Shown: piece by piece, positions 1 to 9,392 of the stretch
How the letters are laid out: every line of letters starts with the position of its first letter
How positions within the stretch are numbered: the stretch's first letter is position 1
Assembly (NCBI GenBank): GCA_050251735.1
Contig: JBFWMF010000015.1
Span: 1-64,000 of the forward strand
Direction of reading: 5' to 3'
Origin: Desulfitobacterium sp050251735
Lineage (GTDB): Bacteria; Bacillota; Desulfitobacteriia; Desulfitobacteriales; Desulfitobacteriaceae
Length of the DNA stretch: 64,000 nucleotides
Notes under the pieces: generated by a model
What the model was told of the DNA's origin: nothing
The model's input: only the letters and a program-made list of their open reading frames with translations
The model's database searches: none
Position numbers and translations under genes: made by a program

Positions 1-74
1 TTTGATCCGCAGATCATAAAAGTTCCTTCTGGCAAGCGCCGAGCGTCCGGGCTTGTTTTGTCGTGATTAACACA

Positions 75-1244
75 TCAGATAATGAGATAATTTTGATCAT
101 ATGCGACAACTATCTTGACAATTACCGAGGCAATGTCCAGATATTTGTCTTTTAAAGCATCGACATCACTGTGCAAGCGAGAGATGTTTATATCACTGGG
201 GGCAATCCCCATATTTAAGATTACTCGAATTATCTCATCTGTATTTTTTCGGACCATGCCAATAACTAACGATGCAAAATGATATTTCATTTGAGGTGTC
301 AGCCGTCCAACCATTCCAAAATCTAAAAAAGTAATGACCTGATCTGTTAAAACAAGAATATTACCTGGATGAGGATCACCATGAAAAAAGCCATCAATTA
401 GAATTTGTTGAAGAATTGCTTCGACAATCTGTTTTGCAATTTCGGAAGTGTCATATTCTAATTCGATTAATCGTTCGGTTCGGCTTAACTTCGTACCTTG
501 AATATATTCCATGGTCAGTACTTTTTTCGCAGAGTAATCCTCATAGATTTTCGGAATCCTAATCTTGGCATTATTTGAAAATTGGCGAGTCATTTTTTCA
601 GCATTCTTTGCTTCTATTGTATAATCCAGCTCAGCACGAAGTGATTTGGCAAATTCATCTATAATTTCCGCAATCTGATACCTTTCTGCCCAATCTAATC
701 GTTGCTCAGCAAGGCCCGCTATATCCATAAGAATTTCCAGATCAGTTTCAATTATTGTTGAAACATGTGGACGTTGAACTTTAACAGCTACCGTTTCCCC
801 ACTAATTAATACAGCACGATGGACCTGCCCAATCGAAGCTGCCGCTAATGGTATTTCCTCAAAATTAATAAAAATCTTTTCGATCTGAATTCCTAGTTCT
901 TCTTGAATAATTTCGCGAACCTCGTTAAAAGGAAATGACGGTACATTATCTTGTAACTTTTCCAGTTCAGCAATTATTCCTGTAGGAACAACATCAGGAC
1001 GCGTACTTGCAATTTGTCCCATTTTAATAAACGTTGGACCTAATTCTTCAATCACTTTCCGAATTCGCTGTCCAACCGACTTTAAGTCACCTGTTCCAGT
1101 TTCCAATTTCGGCATAAATCTACTTGAAAAAGGCACCAAATCAGATAAACCTGTTTCTACAAAAATAAACCCAAAACCGTTACGAGCTAAAACTCCAGCA
1201 ACTTCTTTATAGCGACCCAGATGACGTATTCTCTTTCTAATCAC
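75..1244 (-). pseudogene. UbiB/ABC1-family atypical kinase, C-terminally truncated
   Basis: UbiB (ABC1/AarF) proteins are membrane-linked atypical kinases or ATPases tied to isoprenoid lipid metabolism. The N-terminal KxGQ-type motif (FIKMGQIASTRPD), the AAASIGQVHRA ATP-binding segment, VAVKVQRP and the catalytic FHGDPHPGN plus FLDFGMVG motifs are all present. The protein is 389 residues, whereas family members are usually about 530-560. Similarity fades near KDKYLD, about 18 codons before the stop, and the usual C-terminal helical region with membrane segments is absent. The start is GTG behind AGGAAGGGA. It lies downstream of the phasin-like gene on the same strand. The break point is near the left window edge, so the cause (rearrangement or insertion) cannot be seen. 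Confidence 0.75.
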
Positions 1245-1261
1245 ACAAATCCCTTCCTAGA

Positions 1262-1294
1262 GATAAGGAGCCCGAATTGTACAGGCTCCTTATC
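1262..1294. terminator. Perfect 11-bp stem-loop between the phasin-like gene and the UbiB-like gene
   Basis: GATAAGGAGCC pairs with GGCTCCTTATC around a 12-nt loop containing CCCGAATTGT. There is no clear T-run on the minus strand, so it may attenuate or process the phasin-UbiB transcript rather than end it. The same 12-mer, AGCCCGAATTGT, recurs in the terminator after degV. Confidence 0.55.
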
Positions 1295-1325
1295 CTTTAT
1301 TCTCTATTTACTTTCTTCTCCGGTC

Positions 1326-1604
1326 TCAAATTTTTTTAATACGTTCTTCTAGTTGGGCAAGATCGTCCTTAGAAGCAATGTTCAATTCAACTAGCATTTC
1401 TTTGATTTTCTCTCGTAGCTTCGTTTCCAATACTTGTTGTTGCTTTTCTCCTTTATTGATTATGTCACTTACCAAGTTCTTAGATTCAGAAACCGGCACT
1501 TCTCCTTTTTCAACCAGTTCTTCTACGATTTTTTCCACTTGCTCCTTGCTCATCATAGCCAAACCAAGTCCAATATATATCCCTTTTTGTATTAAACTTT
1601 TCAT
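1326..1604 (-). CDS. Phasin-like small coiled-coil protein
   Basis: A 92-residue protein with a short hydrophobic N-terminus (KGIYIGLGLAMMSKEQVEKI) followed by charged helical sequence predicted to form a coiled coil. This matches the small phasin/PhaF-like proteins found beside UbiB genes in Clostridia. The RBS GGGAGG lies just before the ATG. It is upstream of and co-directional with the UbiB-like gene. The role in granule or membrane organisation is inferred from family resemblance only. Confidence 0.6.
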   Translation of the reverse strand: MKSLIQKGIYIGLGLAMMSKEQVEKIVEELVEKGEVPVSESKNLVSDIINKGEKQQQVLETKLREKIKEMLVELNIASKDDLAQLEERIKKI

Positions 1605-1721
1605 ACTTTAGCCTCCCTAGTATAATTCCCTTGTTTCCTTTTAACTTCCTGGAATTCAGGTTTGCTAATCTCCCGTGTGGATATTTTTCTCTTATAATGG
1701 TTAGATAATACCTGTTTACAT

Positions 1722-2399
1722 CTAATTCATTGCTTCATGAAGAAATTCAATGAGAACCTGTATTTCGTCCTGACTCAATTGGTCGAGGTGCTTTAAAAAG
1801 GATACGATTAAATCACTAATCCTTGGATCAATTTCTTCGGCAACGGACTGAATTGCGGTGCCCAAGACCATTCCTACGAAAATTGTAATTTTTATATTAC
1901 CGCTGTCCGCTGCCATTAAGATATTTGTAATTATATCTTTCTGAACTTTACCTAATGAATGAAGATACAAAATTAATATTGCCAAGATATCCATGCAAAA
2001 TTCTGCCTGAATTTTTGTCGTAGTAATTTTGTTCAGCATAAATTCCAAGGACTGTTGCAAATTTTTAGATTGAAGTTCAAATACTATTTTAAGTATCTTT
2101 TTTTTAATTTCATTGAGCATGCCAGCATCAAATGTTACTTCCCTTGTCTGTCCGAATAGTTTATTCGCTTTGGGAGTGGGCGAAAAAACAATAGTCGAAC
2201 GTCCCTGCACATTGGGATTAACTACATAATCTCTTTTTAAAAAATCGTTTTTTTCTAATTCTTTTAACATATCATAAGCGGTCCATTTGCTGACACCTAG
2301 TAAATTAGCTAGAGTCTCATAGTGAACCGGTAGTCCCGACTTTTCATATAAACGTATGATTTGCTGGAGAAATTGTTTACGTCGTTCCGTTAAATTCAT
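1722..2399 (-). CDS. Winged-helix transcriptional regulator
   Basis: A 225-residue protein. Residues 1-60 form a winged-helix DNA-binding domain (helix-turn-helix around ETLANLLGVSKWTAYDMLKE, wing near FLKRDY). The rest is helical with no recognised ligand domain (repeated LLIxFL-type segments at the C-terminus). It is divergent from the CmpB-like gene at 2613, with two copies of a TTTTTGGGTCTTTTG motif in the shared intergenic region and a third at the drug exporter promoter. Autoregulation and control of the exporter are inferences. The exact regulator family was not recognised. Confidence 0.65.
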   Translation of the reverse strand: MNLTERRKQFLQQIIRLYEKSGLPVHYETLANLLGVSKWTAYDMLKELEKNDFLKRDYVVNPNVQGRSTIVFSPTPKANKLFGQTREVTFDAGMLNEIKKKILKIVFELQSKNLQQSLEFMLNKITTTKIQAEFCMDILAILILYLHSLGKVQKDIITNILMAADSGNIKITIFVGMVLGTAIQSVAEEIDPRISDLIVSFLKHLDQLSQDEIQVLIEFLHEAMN

Positions 2400-2460
2400 C
2401 TTTCTTCTTCCTTTTCTTTCTTGACAATGGTCCCTTAGATGATGTATATTTTTTGCAGAG

Positions 2461-2482
2461 GTTTTTTGGGTCTTTTGGGTCT
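2461..2482. promoter_or_regulatory. Putative operator copy 1 (GGGTCTTTTGGGTCT)
   Basis: GTTTTTTGGGTCTTTTGGGTCT contains two direct GGGTCTT-like half sites 9 bp apart. It lies between the divergent regulator gene and the CmpB-like gene. The core TTTTTGGGTCTTTTG is shared with positions 2553-2567 and 4921-4935. Confidence 0.5.
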
Positions 2483-2550
2483 ATTCTAATATAAGACAAC
2501 GTCAAATGCAACTGACCTTCTATTAATTTTCTAAGCCATATTATGTATCT

Positions 2551-2573
2551 ACTTTTTGGGTCTTTTGGGGTCT
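2551..2573. promoter_or_regulatory. Putative operator copy 2
   Basis: ACTTTTTGGGTCTTTTGGGG begins a 23-bp site in the same intergenic region, 40 bp before the ATG at 2613. Its first 17 bases are identical to those of the site before the exporter gene. Confidence 0.5.
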
Positions 2574-2612
2574 GTGTAGTCTTGTTATTGAAAATATAGG
2601 AGAGAATGACTA

Positions 2613-3359
2613 ATGATAGCAACACGCTTACTTAGTGACATAACATTTTTAATATTAGTCTTTGCCTTTTATTCATTCGCAGGCTGGATCTTAGAAACCG
2701 GTTATCGTTCACTGACGCAGCATCATTTTGTCAATCCCGGGTTATTAAAAGGACCTTTTCTCCCAATTTATGGATCATTTGCTTTAATTGTGATCCTAAC
2801 GAATGAGATCTGGCCGCATACTTCTTGGGGCTTGGCTTTTGTTTTATTCGTTTTCCTTAGTACCGTTATTGAGTATCTCGCCGACACATTGTTGGAACGT
2901 TTTTTTAACTTGCAATTATGGGATTATCATGATACCCCTCTCAACTTTAAGGGACGGGTTGCCCTACCGTTCTCTCTTCTCTGGGGTGGTCTGGGTCTTG
3001 TCTTTAACTATTATCTCCACCCTCATGTTGAATTAGTATTTTTACAAATTCCGCTGGCTTCTAAAATACTCTTAGCCATAATATTTACGATTTATTTCGT
3101 GATTGATCTCGTATATTCTACTATTCTTTTGCATCAAATTGATATTTTCCTTAGATTTGAAAATAAAATGAGTGGCCATTTAAAGATGCCTAATCTTCAT
3201 TCGGCTCGCGTCTCTTTTAGGCGGCTTATTTCAACTTACCCTAAAATACGCCACACTCTTTCAGAATCGGCATCTTTTATCCAAGAAAAACAGGCCGCGC
3301 TTCAACACCTTAAGGAAGATTCTTTTAACAAATTGCGGCAGATGAAAAACGATAGATAA
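2613..3359 (+). CDS. CmpB-type putative ABC transporter permease
   Basis: A 248-residue membrane protein with about six hydrophobic segments. Typical family features are FAFYSFAGWILETGYRSL near the N-terminus, NPGLLKGPFLPIYG, and W-D-Y with GRVALPFSLLWG. The C-terminal roughly 60 residues are charged and probably cytoplasmic. It resembles the ABC_trans_CmpB family; transport function is not proven for the family. RBS TAGGAGAG precedes the ATG. The upstream region carries both operator-like repeats. Confidence 0.7.
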   Translation: MIATRLLSDITFLILVFAFYSFAGWILETGYRSLTQHHFVNPGLLKGPFLPIYGSFALIVILTNEIWPHTSWGLAFVLFVFLSTVIEYLADTLLERFFNLQLWDYHDTPLNFKGRVALPFSLLWGGLGLVFNYYLHPHVELVFLQIPLASKILLAIIFTIYFVIDLVYSTILLHQIDIFLRFENKMSGHLKMPNLHSARVSFRRLISTYPKIRHTLSESASFIQEKQAALQHLKEDSFNKLRQMKNDR

Positions 3360-3380
3360 CCAGAAAGGAGGACGATTCCT

Positions 3381-3851
3381 TTGAATTTTAATGATTTAAC
3401 CAAGGATATTCTTGAGCATCCGGAATTTCAAAAACTGGCAACCTTTACTCATCACCATCCATTCAGTATTTTGGAACACTCTCTCAATGTTGCACATTTA
3501 ACTTATACCTGGGCGGATAGATTAAATCGTGTTATTAAAATTGATGTCTATTCAGCGACACGCGGGGCGCTCCTCCATGATTTTTACCTTTATGATTGGC
3601 ATTTGCCCCGCCCTGATGGTTCACGTTGGCACGGTTTTCGACATCCTCGAATTGCTTGCCAAAATGCCGAGCGTTGCTTTGATCTTAACCCCAAAGAAAA
3701 AGGCATTATACTTAGCCACATGTGGCCACTCACTGTACCTTGGCCCTCAACCTTAGAAGCCTTTTTAGTTACTTTTGCCGATAAAACAGTAACCTTACAG
3801 GAGTTTTTTGTACAAATAGGATATATATTTAGAGTTAAATTCTTGAGTTGA
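3381..3851 (+). CDS. HD-domain hydrolase-like protein
   Basis: A 156-residue protein with HD-superfamily metal ligands: HHPFSILEHSLNVAH, then GALLHDFYLYDW, then GFRHPRIA and LSHMWP. These fit the HD phosphohydrolase pattern H...HD...H...D. The start is TTG with AAAGGAGG spaced 9 nt upstream, and the gene begins 19 bp after the CmpB-like gene, so they are probably one operon. The substrate is unknown. Confidence 0.7.
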   Translation: MNFNDLTKDILEHPEFQKLATFTHHHPFSILEHSLNVAHLTYTWADRLNRVIKIDVYSATRGALLHDFYLYDWHLPRPDGSRWHGFRHPRIACQNAERCFDLNPKEKGIILSHMWPLTVPWPSTLEAFLVTFADKTVTLQEFFVQIGYIFRVKFLS

Positions 3852-3913
3852 TTTCTTCAAAATTAGTGAGTACATTATTCCAAACTTTGCTATAAGGAGT
3901 TGTTTAATTAGTA

Positions 3914-4897
3914 ATGAGTGTAGGAATTTTAGGTTATGGCTACTATTTACCTGAATTAGTAGTAACTAATCAAGAAATTGCCCATCGATTTAACAAAGAT
4001 GGTAGCTGGATTGAAGAAAGAACCGGCATCCGAGAACGAAGAAGAGCCAGAAAGGATATAAGTACTTCAGACCTGGCAGCAAAAGCAGCATTTGCTGCCT
4101 TGCATAATGCAAATCTTACTCCTGCAGACATAGACTTAATCATAGTCTCAACGACTACACCCGATATGCTCCTTCCCTCAACTGCCTGTCTGGTTCAGAA
4201 TACGATCGGAGCTCATAAGGCAGCGGCCTTCGACATCGCTGCTGCCTGCAGTGGTTTTATCTACGGATTGGATATTGCAGCTACTTATCTGCTTTCGGGA
4301 CGTTATAACAAAATCTTACTGATTGGTGCCGATACCTATTCAAAAATTACCAACGATGAAGACCTCCATACAAGTATCTTATTTGGAGACGGAGCAGGAG
4401 CAATTGTCCTCGGAGAAGTTCCCCAGGGGTATGGAATTATTGACTCTACCTTAGGGGCTGATGGTACAGGATGGGAATTACTGCAAGTACCGGCTGGAGG
4501 TTCCAGGCTGCCTCTTACCCCTAATCTATTAGATGCCCATTCAAATACAATAGCTATGAATGGCAGGGCTGTATTTCAGTTCGCCGTGAAAATCTTTGAA
4601 AAAACTGTACAGGAACTTCTCGATAAGTCATCAATTAATCTCGACAGAATCAGCTTAATCATCCCTCATCAAGCCAATAAACGAATTTTGCAGTCAGTTT
4701 CACACCGCTTAGAGATAGCACCCGAAAAAATCTACTGTAATATTGAGAAATACGGAAATATGTCTTCTGCCTCTATTCCCGTTGCTTTAGCAGAAGCCTA
4801 TGAAAACCAGAGGATACGAAGCGGGGATTATTACTTATTAACAGGATTCGGTGCGGGTCTAACGTGGGGAGCCATTCTCATACGGTCAAATCTCTAA
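3914..4897 (+). CDS. fabH: 3-oxoacyl-[acyl-carrier-protein] synthase III (FabH/KAS III)
   Basis: KAS III condenses acetyl-CoA or another acyl-CoA with malonyl-ACP to start fatty acid synthesis. At 327 residues it is full length. The catalytic triad is visible: Cys in DIAAACSGFIYG, His in IIPHQANKRIL and Asn in YGNMSSASIP. The glycine-rich FGDGAGAIVLG and C-terminal GFGAGLTWGA are typical. RBS AAGGAG precedes the ATG by 11 nt. Its place beside a drug exporter suggests an accessory copy, possibly for membrane adaptation or a small metabolite. That role is inference. Confidence 0.9.
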   Translation: MSVGILGYGYYLPELVVTNQEIAHRFNKDGSWIEERTGIRERRRARKDISTSDLAAKAAFAALHNANLTPADIDLIIVSTTTPDMLLPSTACLVQNTIGAHKAAAFDIAAACSGFIYGLDIAATYLLSGRYNKILLIGADTYSKITNDEDLHTSILFGDGAGAIVLGEVPQGYGIIDSTLGADGTGWELLQVPAGGSRLPLTPNLLDAHSNTIAMNGRAVFQFAVKIFEKTVQELLDKSSINLDRISLIIPHQANKRILQSVSHRLEIAPEKIYCNIEKYGNMSSASIPVALAEAYENQRIRSGDYYLLTGFGAGLTWGAILIRSNL

Positions 4898-4918
4898 AAT
4901 AATGGTTCTTTTGTTTTT

Positions 4919-4935
4919 ACTTTTTGGGTCTTTTG
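4919..4935. promoter_or_regulatory. Putative operator copy 3, at the exporter promoter
   Basis: ACTTTTTGGGTCTTTTG is identical to 2551-2567. It ends 7 bp before a TATAAG -10-like element (4943-4948), where a repressor would block RNA polymerase. No good -35 consensus is visible. Confidence 0.5.
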
Positions 4936-4974
4936 TATTTTCTATAAGAAAAATTTCATGGGAGAGTGGTGGTA

Positions 4975-6528
4975 ATGCAAGCAAAATGGGGAAAATGGCT
5001 GAGCCTGATTGCTGTTGTTTTGGGGTTATTCATGGATCTTTTGGATATGACGATTGTTAACGTTGCCATCCCGGATATTATGCTGGAGCTTGGGACGGAT
5101 CTACATCTTTCTCAGTATGTTATTACTGCTTACATGGTAACCATTGGGGTTTTTGAACCGATTACGGCTTATTGGGCTGATACAAGAGGAATGAAGAAGA
5201 TATATCTTTTGAGTCTCTTTATTTTTACGGGTGGGTCCATCTTATCCGCGTTAGCTTGGAATATTAATGCCCTAATTTTCTTTCGGATTATCCAAGCGAT
5301 TGGCGGGGGGATGATTATGCCTCTGGCTTTGTCCATCGTTGAGAAAACCTTTACTAAAAAAGAACTCCCCTTAGCCATGGGATTGATGGGTATTCCTTTA
5401 CTGATTGCTCCTGCTATCGGACCAATGATCGGAGGATACTTGGTCGATACTTTTGACTGGAGGATGATTTTCTGGATTAACATCCCTATTGGTCTATTGT
5501 CAATCAGCGCTTCTTATTTATTATTACATGAATTTGAAACAGTAACTAAAAAATTCGATTTTTGGGGTTTTGTATTATCTGCACTGGGTTTCTCTACATT
5601 GCTCTTAGCCCTCAGCAACGGTGCTGACGAAGGTTGGACATCTTTTAATATTGTGTTTCTCTTTTTTACTGCCATAAGCAGTTTGATTCTATTTTTCCTT
5701 GTGGAAGCCTTTTCGCCTGATCCCATCTTGGATTTAAGAATTTTTAGAAACCGTATCTATTCCGGTTCTCTGGTCGTTACATTCTTTATTATTATGAGTT
5801 TATTTGGCAGCCTCTTTCTCCTGCCTTTGTTCTTGCAGCAACTAACGGGATTAAGTGCAATGGACACTGGCATGATGCTCTTGCCGGAAGTCTTGGGTAT
5901 CATTATCTTCATTCCAATCAGTGCTGTTCTCCTTCCTCGGATTGGGGCAACCTTTTTAACCGTTGTGGGGATCGCAATTATGTCACTTGGAACACTGTTT
6001 TTTATTAATCTTGATGTCAATACAAGCTTATCAGCCATTAGACAGAACTTATTCATAGTTGGAGTAGGGCTTGGTCTCGGCATTATGCCTTCTGTTACCT
6101 TAGCCTATAGTTCTTTACCAAAAGAATTAGTGAACCAAGGGTCAGCATTTTTTAATATGGTTCGTCAAATTGGGAGCGCTGTTGGCGTAGCAATTCTTAC
6201 CAGCATAATTCAGCTGCGAACGCCTTGGCACTATGCTAATTTAGCAACAACCGCCACCCCATGGTCCTATACAACACAGTCTCTGGAACCTTTAACTTCT
6301 TTACTTCAGAGTTGGGGATTTCAAGCTCCTGAAGCTCAAATGTTTAATTTGTTAACCCTGTTTAGGATAGCCCAAGAAAAAGCTGCTGTTTTAGCGTTTC
6401 AAGATGCGTTCTACGTTAATGTACTCCTGGGCTTAATCGGTATAGTACCCGCCTTTTTCTTAGTACAAAAGCCACTTTTGAATCGAATTCGTAAAAAACA
6501 ATCCATTACTGCCGAACAAAAAATATAA
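4975..6528 (+). CDS. DHA2-family (EmrB/QacA-type) MFS drug exporter
   Basis: A 517-residue protein with 14 hydrophobic segments, as expected for the 14-TM DHA2 proton-drug antiporters. Motif LLDMTIVNVAIPDI at TM1 and the AYWADTRGMKK loop (motif A) are diagnostic. The ATG at 4975 is preferred over an upstream in-frame GTG at 4966 because the GGGAG Shine-Dalgarno (4960-4964) sits correctly for it. It is followed 30 bp later by two membrane-fusion proteins, forming an EmrAB-like efflux operon. A putative operator overlaps its promoter. Confidence 0.88.
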   Translation: MQAKWGKWLSLIAVVLGLFMDLLDMTIVNVAIPDIMLELGTDLHLSQYVITAYMVTIGVFEPITAYWADTRGMKKIYLLSLFIFTGGSILSALAWNINALIFFRIIQAIGGGMIMPLALSIVEKTFTKKELPLAMGLMGIPLLIAPAIGPMIGGYLVDTFDWRMIFWINIPIGLLSISASYLLLHEFETVTKKFDFWGFVLSALGFSTLLLALSNGADEGWTSFNIVFLFFTAISSLILFFLVEAFSPDPILDLRIFRNRIYSGSLVVTFFIIMSLFGSLFLLPLFLQQLTGLSAMDTGMMLLPEVLGIIIFIPISAVLLPRIGATFLTVVGIAIMSLGTLFFINLDVNTSLSAIRQNLFIVGVGLGLGIMPSVTLAYSSLPKELVNQGSAFFNMVRQIGSAVGVAILTSIIQLRTPWHYANLATTATPWSYTTQSLEPLTSLLQSWGFQAPEAQMFNLLTLFRIAQEKAAVLAFQDAFYVNVLLGLIGIVPAFFLVQKPLLNRIRKKQSITAEQKI

Positions 6529-6558
6529 CACTCTTAAAGGATATGCGGGAGGAGAATC

Positions 6559-7260
6559 ATGAAAAATCAAAAGATTGTACTCGCAGTGGTAGTGACTCTG
6601 GTCTTAATGATTGGTGGCGGAATCGCAGGCTATTACTGGTTCGAAATGTCTCATTATATTACTACAGATGACGCCCGGATCAGTGCCTATACTGCAAATG
6701 TCAGTCCGACCATCTCGGGTAAAATAACATCCTGGAATGTTTCTGAAGGAGAATATGTCAAAGCCGGAGCAACGATTGGGTGGCAGGATACAAATGCCAT
6801 TGCCACTTCAGCGGGTATAAACCCCAGTGCGCTTAATCCCGTGGGCAGCATCATGGTTAGTAAAGCAGAGCTTACTGCCCCGATTTCCGGCCAGATTATT
6901 AAGTCCTCCGTACGGGTAGGACAATTGGTCGGAGCGGGGCAACCTCTCGCCGTGATTGCCGATACGGACGATCTCTTTGTGGATGTGAATATTGATGAAA
7001 CTGAAATAAGCAAAGTAAAAGTCGGTCAACTTGTGGATTTAACAGTCGATGCTTTACCCGGAAAAACCTTTCAGGGACGGGTCGATGAAATTGGTAAAGC
7101 AACTCTTTCAACGTTTGATATTTTACCCATGCAATCTGCCAACGGTAACTTTACCAAAGTTACACAACGAATTCCGTTAAAAATACGTTTTCCGGAAATA
7201 AATAACCTGGGGCTTTTACCCAGGATGAGTGTTACCGCCAAAATCCATATCGCAGAATAA
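6559..7260 (+). CDS. HlyD/EmrA-family membrane fusion protein (short form)
   Basis: A 233-residue protein: one N-terminal membrane anchor (residues 7-28), then a biotinyl-lipoyl-like half (VSPTISGKITSWNVSEGEYV), a second lipoyl half (LTAPISGQIIKSSVRVGQLV) and a beta-barrel region. The coiled-coil hairpin normally found between the two lipoyl halves is almost missing, which explains the small size. It is probably the partner of the MFS exporter just upstream. A Gram-positive host would not need the long hairpin to reach an outer-membrane channel. Confidence 0.82.
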   Translation: MKNQKIVLAVVVTLVLMIGGGIAGYYWFEMSHYITTDDARISAYTANVSPTISGKITSWNVSEGEYVKAGATIGWQDTNAIATSAGINPSALNPVGSIMVSKAELTAPISGQIIKSSVRVGQLVGAGQPLAVIADTDDLFVDVNIDETEISKVKVGQLVDLTVDALPGKTFQGRVDEIGKATLSTFDILPMQSANGNFTKVTQRIPLKIRFPEINNLGLLPRMSVTAKIHIAE

Positions 7261-7278
7261 CGAAAGGAGGAGAAGCCG

Positions 7279-8421
7279 GTGTTAAATATAAGGCCAAATG
7301 CGTTTAATAAAAAGATCATAAGCCTAGTGCTTTTAGCCTTAGCCGTATTCATTTCCATTACAGGATACGCAATTTCCACAAACCCTACCACCAAACCTGT
7401 AGAAGCTCCGGTACCCGTAAAAACAGAGGAAGTCAAAATAATGGATTTTAGCGGACAATTAGCCTTAACTGGTATCATGGATGTTCAGGAAAAGTCCAAT
7501 CTTAGTTCCCAACTCCCGGGAATCGTCACGAATGTCGGGGCTAAGGAAGGAACCTTTGTTAAAAAGGGCGATGTCATCATTTCTTTTGATAAAAAAGACT
7601 TGTTGAATCAACTGGATCAAGCTCAAGCAGGGCTTGCCAATAGTCAGGCTCAGGTCGAACAAGCCCGTCTCAATTATGAAAACGCGGAAAATGACTATAA
7701 ACGTTTTCAGGAGCTCTTCAAATCCGGCGCAATTCCCCAACAACAAATGGAACAAATCACATTAAAAAGAGATATTGCTAAATCTCAATATGAAACTGCC
7801 CAAGGGGCAGGTCTTAAAGCCGCTCAAGCAACCATCAATGCTATCAACTTAAATCTTGCCAAAATGGATATCAAGAGTCCTATCAATGGAATTTTAGTAA
7901 CGTCGAATGTGTCTGTTGGGGATACGGTTGGCCCCGGTATTCCTCTGGGTACGATTGTAGCAATCGATCAACTGGCCTTGAGCGGAAACCTTTCCGAGAG
8001 CCAAATTAACTACGTCAAGGAGGAAGACCCTGTCGAAGTCAGCGTAGATTCTATTCCAAACCGAACCTTTACTGGGAAAATCTCTTATATCAGTCCAACC
8101 TCCATTCCAACCGGACAGTTCTTTCCGGTAAAAGTTGCCATAGACAATCCGGAAGCAATATTAAAAGCAGGAATGACGGCTACAGCTAAAATTACTGTGA
8201 AAAATCCATCGGTTATAGTTATTCCTAACTCTGCACTTCTGAGGCAGGACGACAAAAATTATGTCATGGTCGTGAAAGAAGGAAAAACAGTGAAAACCGC
8301 CGTTCGTACAGGTCTTAAAAATGAAGAATCAACAGTTATCGTCCAGGGTTTGCATGCGGGTGAACGTATTATTATTAACGGGGTAGAGCGATTGTCCGAT
8401 GGTGTTGAAGTAAAGGAATAA
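7279..8421 (+). CDS. RND/HlyD-type efflux membrane fusion protein
   Basis: A 380-residue periplasmic-adaptor-like protein with a GTG start behind AAAGGAGG. It has an N-terminal anchor (residues 10-30), a first lipoyl half (LPGIVTNVGAKEGTFVKKGD), a coiled-coil hairpin (about residues 110-175, QAQAGLANSQAQVEQARLN), a second lipoyl half (IKSPINGILVTSNVSVGD) and C-terminal beta domains ending GERIIINGVERLSDG. Its tight spacing to the previous gene places it in the efflux operon. It is unusual to have two adaptors for one MFS pump. Confidence 0.83.
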   Translation: MLNIRPNAFNKKIISLVLLALAVFISITGYAISTNPTTKPVEAPVPVKTEEVKIMDFSGQLALTGIMDVQEKSNLSSQLPGIVTNVGAKEGTFVKKGDVIISFDKKDLLNQLDQAQAGLANSQAQVEQARLNYENAENDYKRFQELFKSGAIPQQQMEQITLKRDIAKSQYETAQGAGLKAAQATINAINLNLAKMDIKSPINGILVTSNVSVGDTVGPGIPLGTIVAIDQLALSGNLSESQINYVKEEDPVEVSVDSIPNRTFTGKISYISPTSIPTGQFFPVKVAIDNPEAILKAGMTATAKITVKNPSVIVIPNSALLRQDDKNYVMVVKEGKTVKTAVRTGLKNEESTVIVQGLHAGERIIINGVERLSDGVEVKE

Positions 8422-8519
8422 TAAAATGAATTTTTAATTCTTAAATTGCAAAAGTGAAAATTTAATTCTATTCCCTATTTAGGTATAAAAAGTTTAAAGT
8501 AGCCATGGAGGGTATTTTT

Positions 8520-9392
8520 ATGAAGTTGAAGATTATGACTGATTCAAATTGCGATCTTCCTCTAAACTTTATTAGAGAAAACGAAATCTGTGTTGTCCCC
8601 TTCCCCTATTTTATCAAAGGTCAAAGCTATAATGATGACTTCGGTAAATCGATAAGTTATAAAGAATTTTATGAGTTAATTCGTAGGGGTGAAATGCCTC
8701 ATACCTCACAGATCACGCCATTTGTCTTTGAAGAATATTTTAGAACGTATTTAGAAAAAGGGAGCTCAATTATCTATATCGCCTTCTCTTCTGCCTTAAG
8801 CCAGACTTATAATAACGCACTCATCGCTCGCGATATTATTATGAAAAACAATCCCACGGCAGATATATCAGTGATTGACTCAAGAAGCGCTACGGTTGGG
8901 CAAGGACTTCTTGTTTTTTATGCTAGTGAAATGCTTAAACAGGGAAAAACAAAAGAAGAAATCGTTGATTGGATAGAAAGAAATAAACTCAAAGTTAATC
9001 ACTGGTTTACAGTCAATGACTTGACTCACCTAAAAAGAGGAGGTAGAATTTCAAGTACAAGTGCCGTTCTAGGAACTATCTTGGAAATTAAGCCCGTTCT
9101 CTTTGTCGATAATCAAGGTGGTCTGACCTTTTCCAAAAAGGTTAAGGGAAGAAGAAAAGCTATTAGAGCTCTAGCTGAAGAGCTGCAAAACCGCATCATT
9201 AATGCTGAGGGCCAAACAATCTTTATCTGTCATGGAGATTGTCTGGAAGAAGCAGAGTTTCTCAAAAACATTATTCTTGATAAAATAGAAGTAAAAGATG
9301 TCATCGTGAATTACACTGGACCTATAGTAGGGGCGCATACTGGTCCTGGTATGCTGGCTGTAATGTTCCTAGGAGAAAATAGGACAGCTTGA
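8520..9392 (+). CDS. DegV-family fatty-acid-binding protein
   Basis: A 290-residue protein of the DegV family; FakB members present fatty acids to the FakA kinase. The N-terminal IMTDSNCDLPLNF, the SQITPFVFEEYF motif, YIAFSSALSQTYNNA and the C-terminal VGAHTGPGMLAVMF are diagnostic. The start at 8520 is chosen because the upstream in-frame ATG (8505) overlaps the GGAGGG Shine-Dalgarno. It is followed by a terminator. The fatty-acid link fits the nearby fabH, but the gene has its own leader. Confidence 0.88.
   Translation: MKLKIMTDSNCDLPLNFIRENEICVVPFPYFIKGQSYNDDFGKSISYKEFYELIRRGEMPHTSQITPFVFEEYFRTYLEKGSSIIYIAFSSALSQTYNNALIARDIIMKNNPTADISVIDSRSATVGQGLLVFYASEMLKQGKTKEEIVDWIERNKLKVNHWFTVNDLTHLKRGGRISSTSAVLGTILEIKPVLFVDNQGGLTFSKKVKGRRKAIRALAEELQNRIINAEGQTIFICHGDCLEEAEFLKNIILDKIEVKDVIVNYTGPIVGAHTGPGMLAVMFLGENRTA

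Noticed and set aside
1..74. Possible end of an unidentified gene or IS at the left window edge
   Set aside because: The stretch is too short to assign; the possible peptide ALARRNFYDLRIK did not match a family I can name.
2377..2625. Minus-strand 82-codon frame over the regulator promoter region
   Set aside because: It covers the operator-like repeats; the product is a low-complexity translation of them (repeated PKDPK) and has no RBS.
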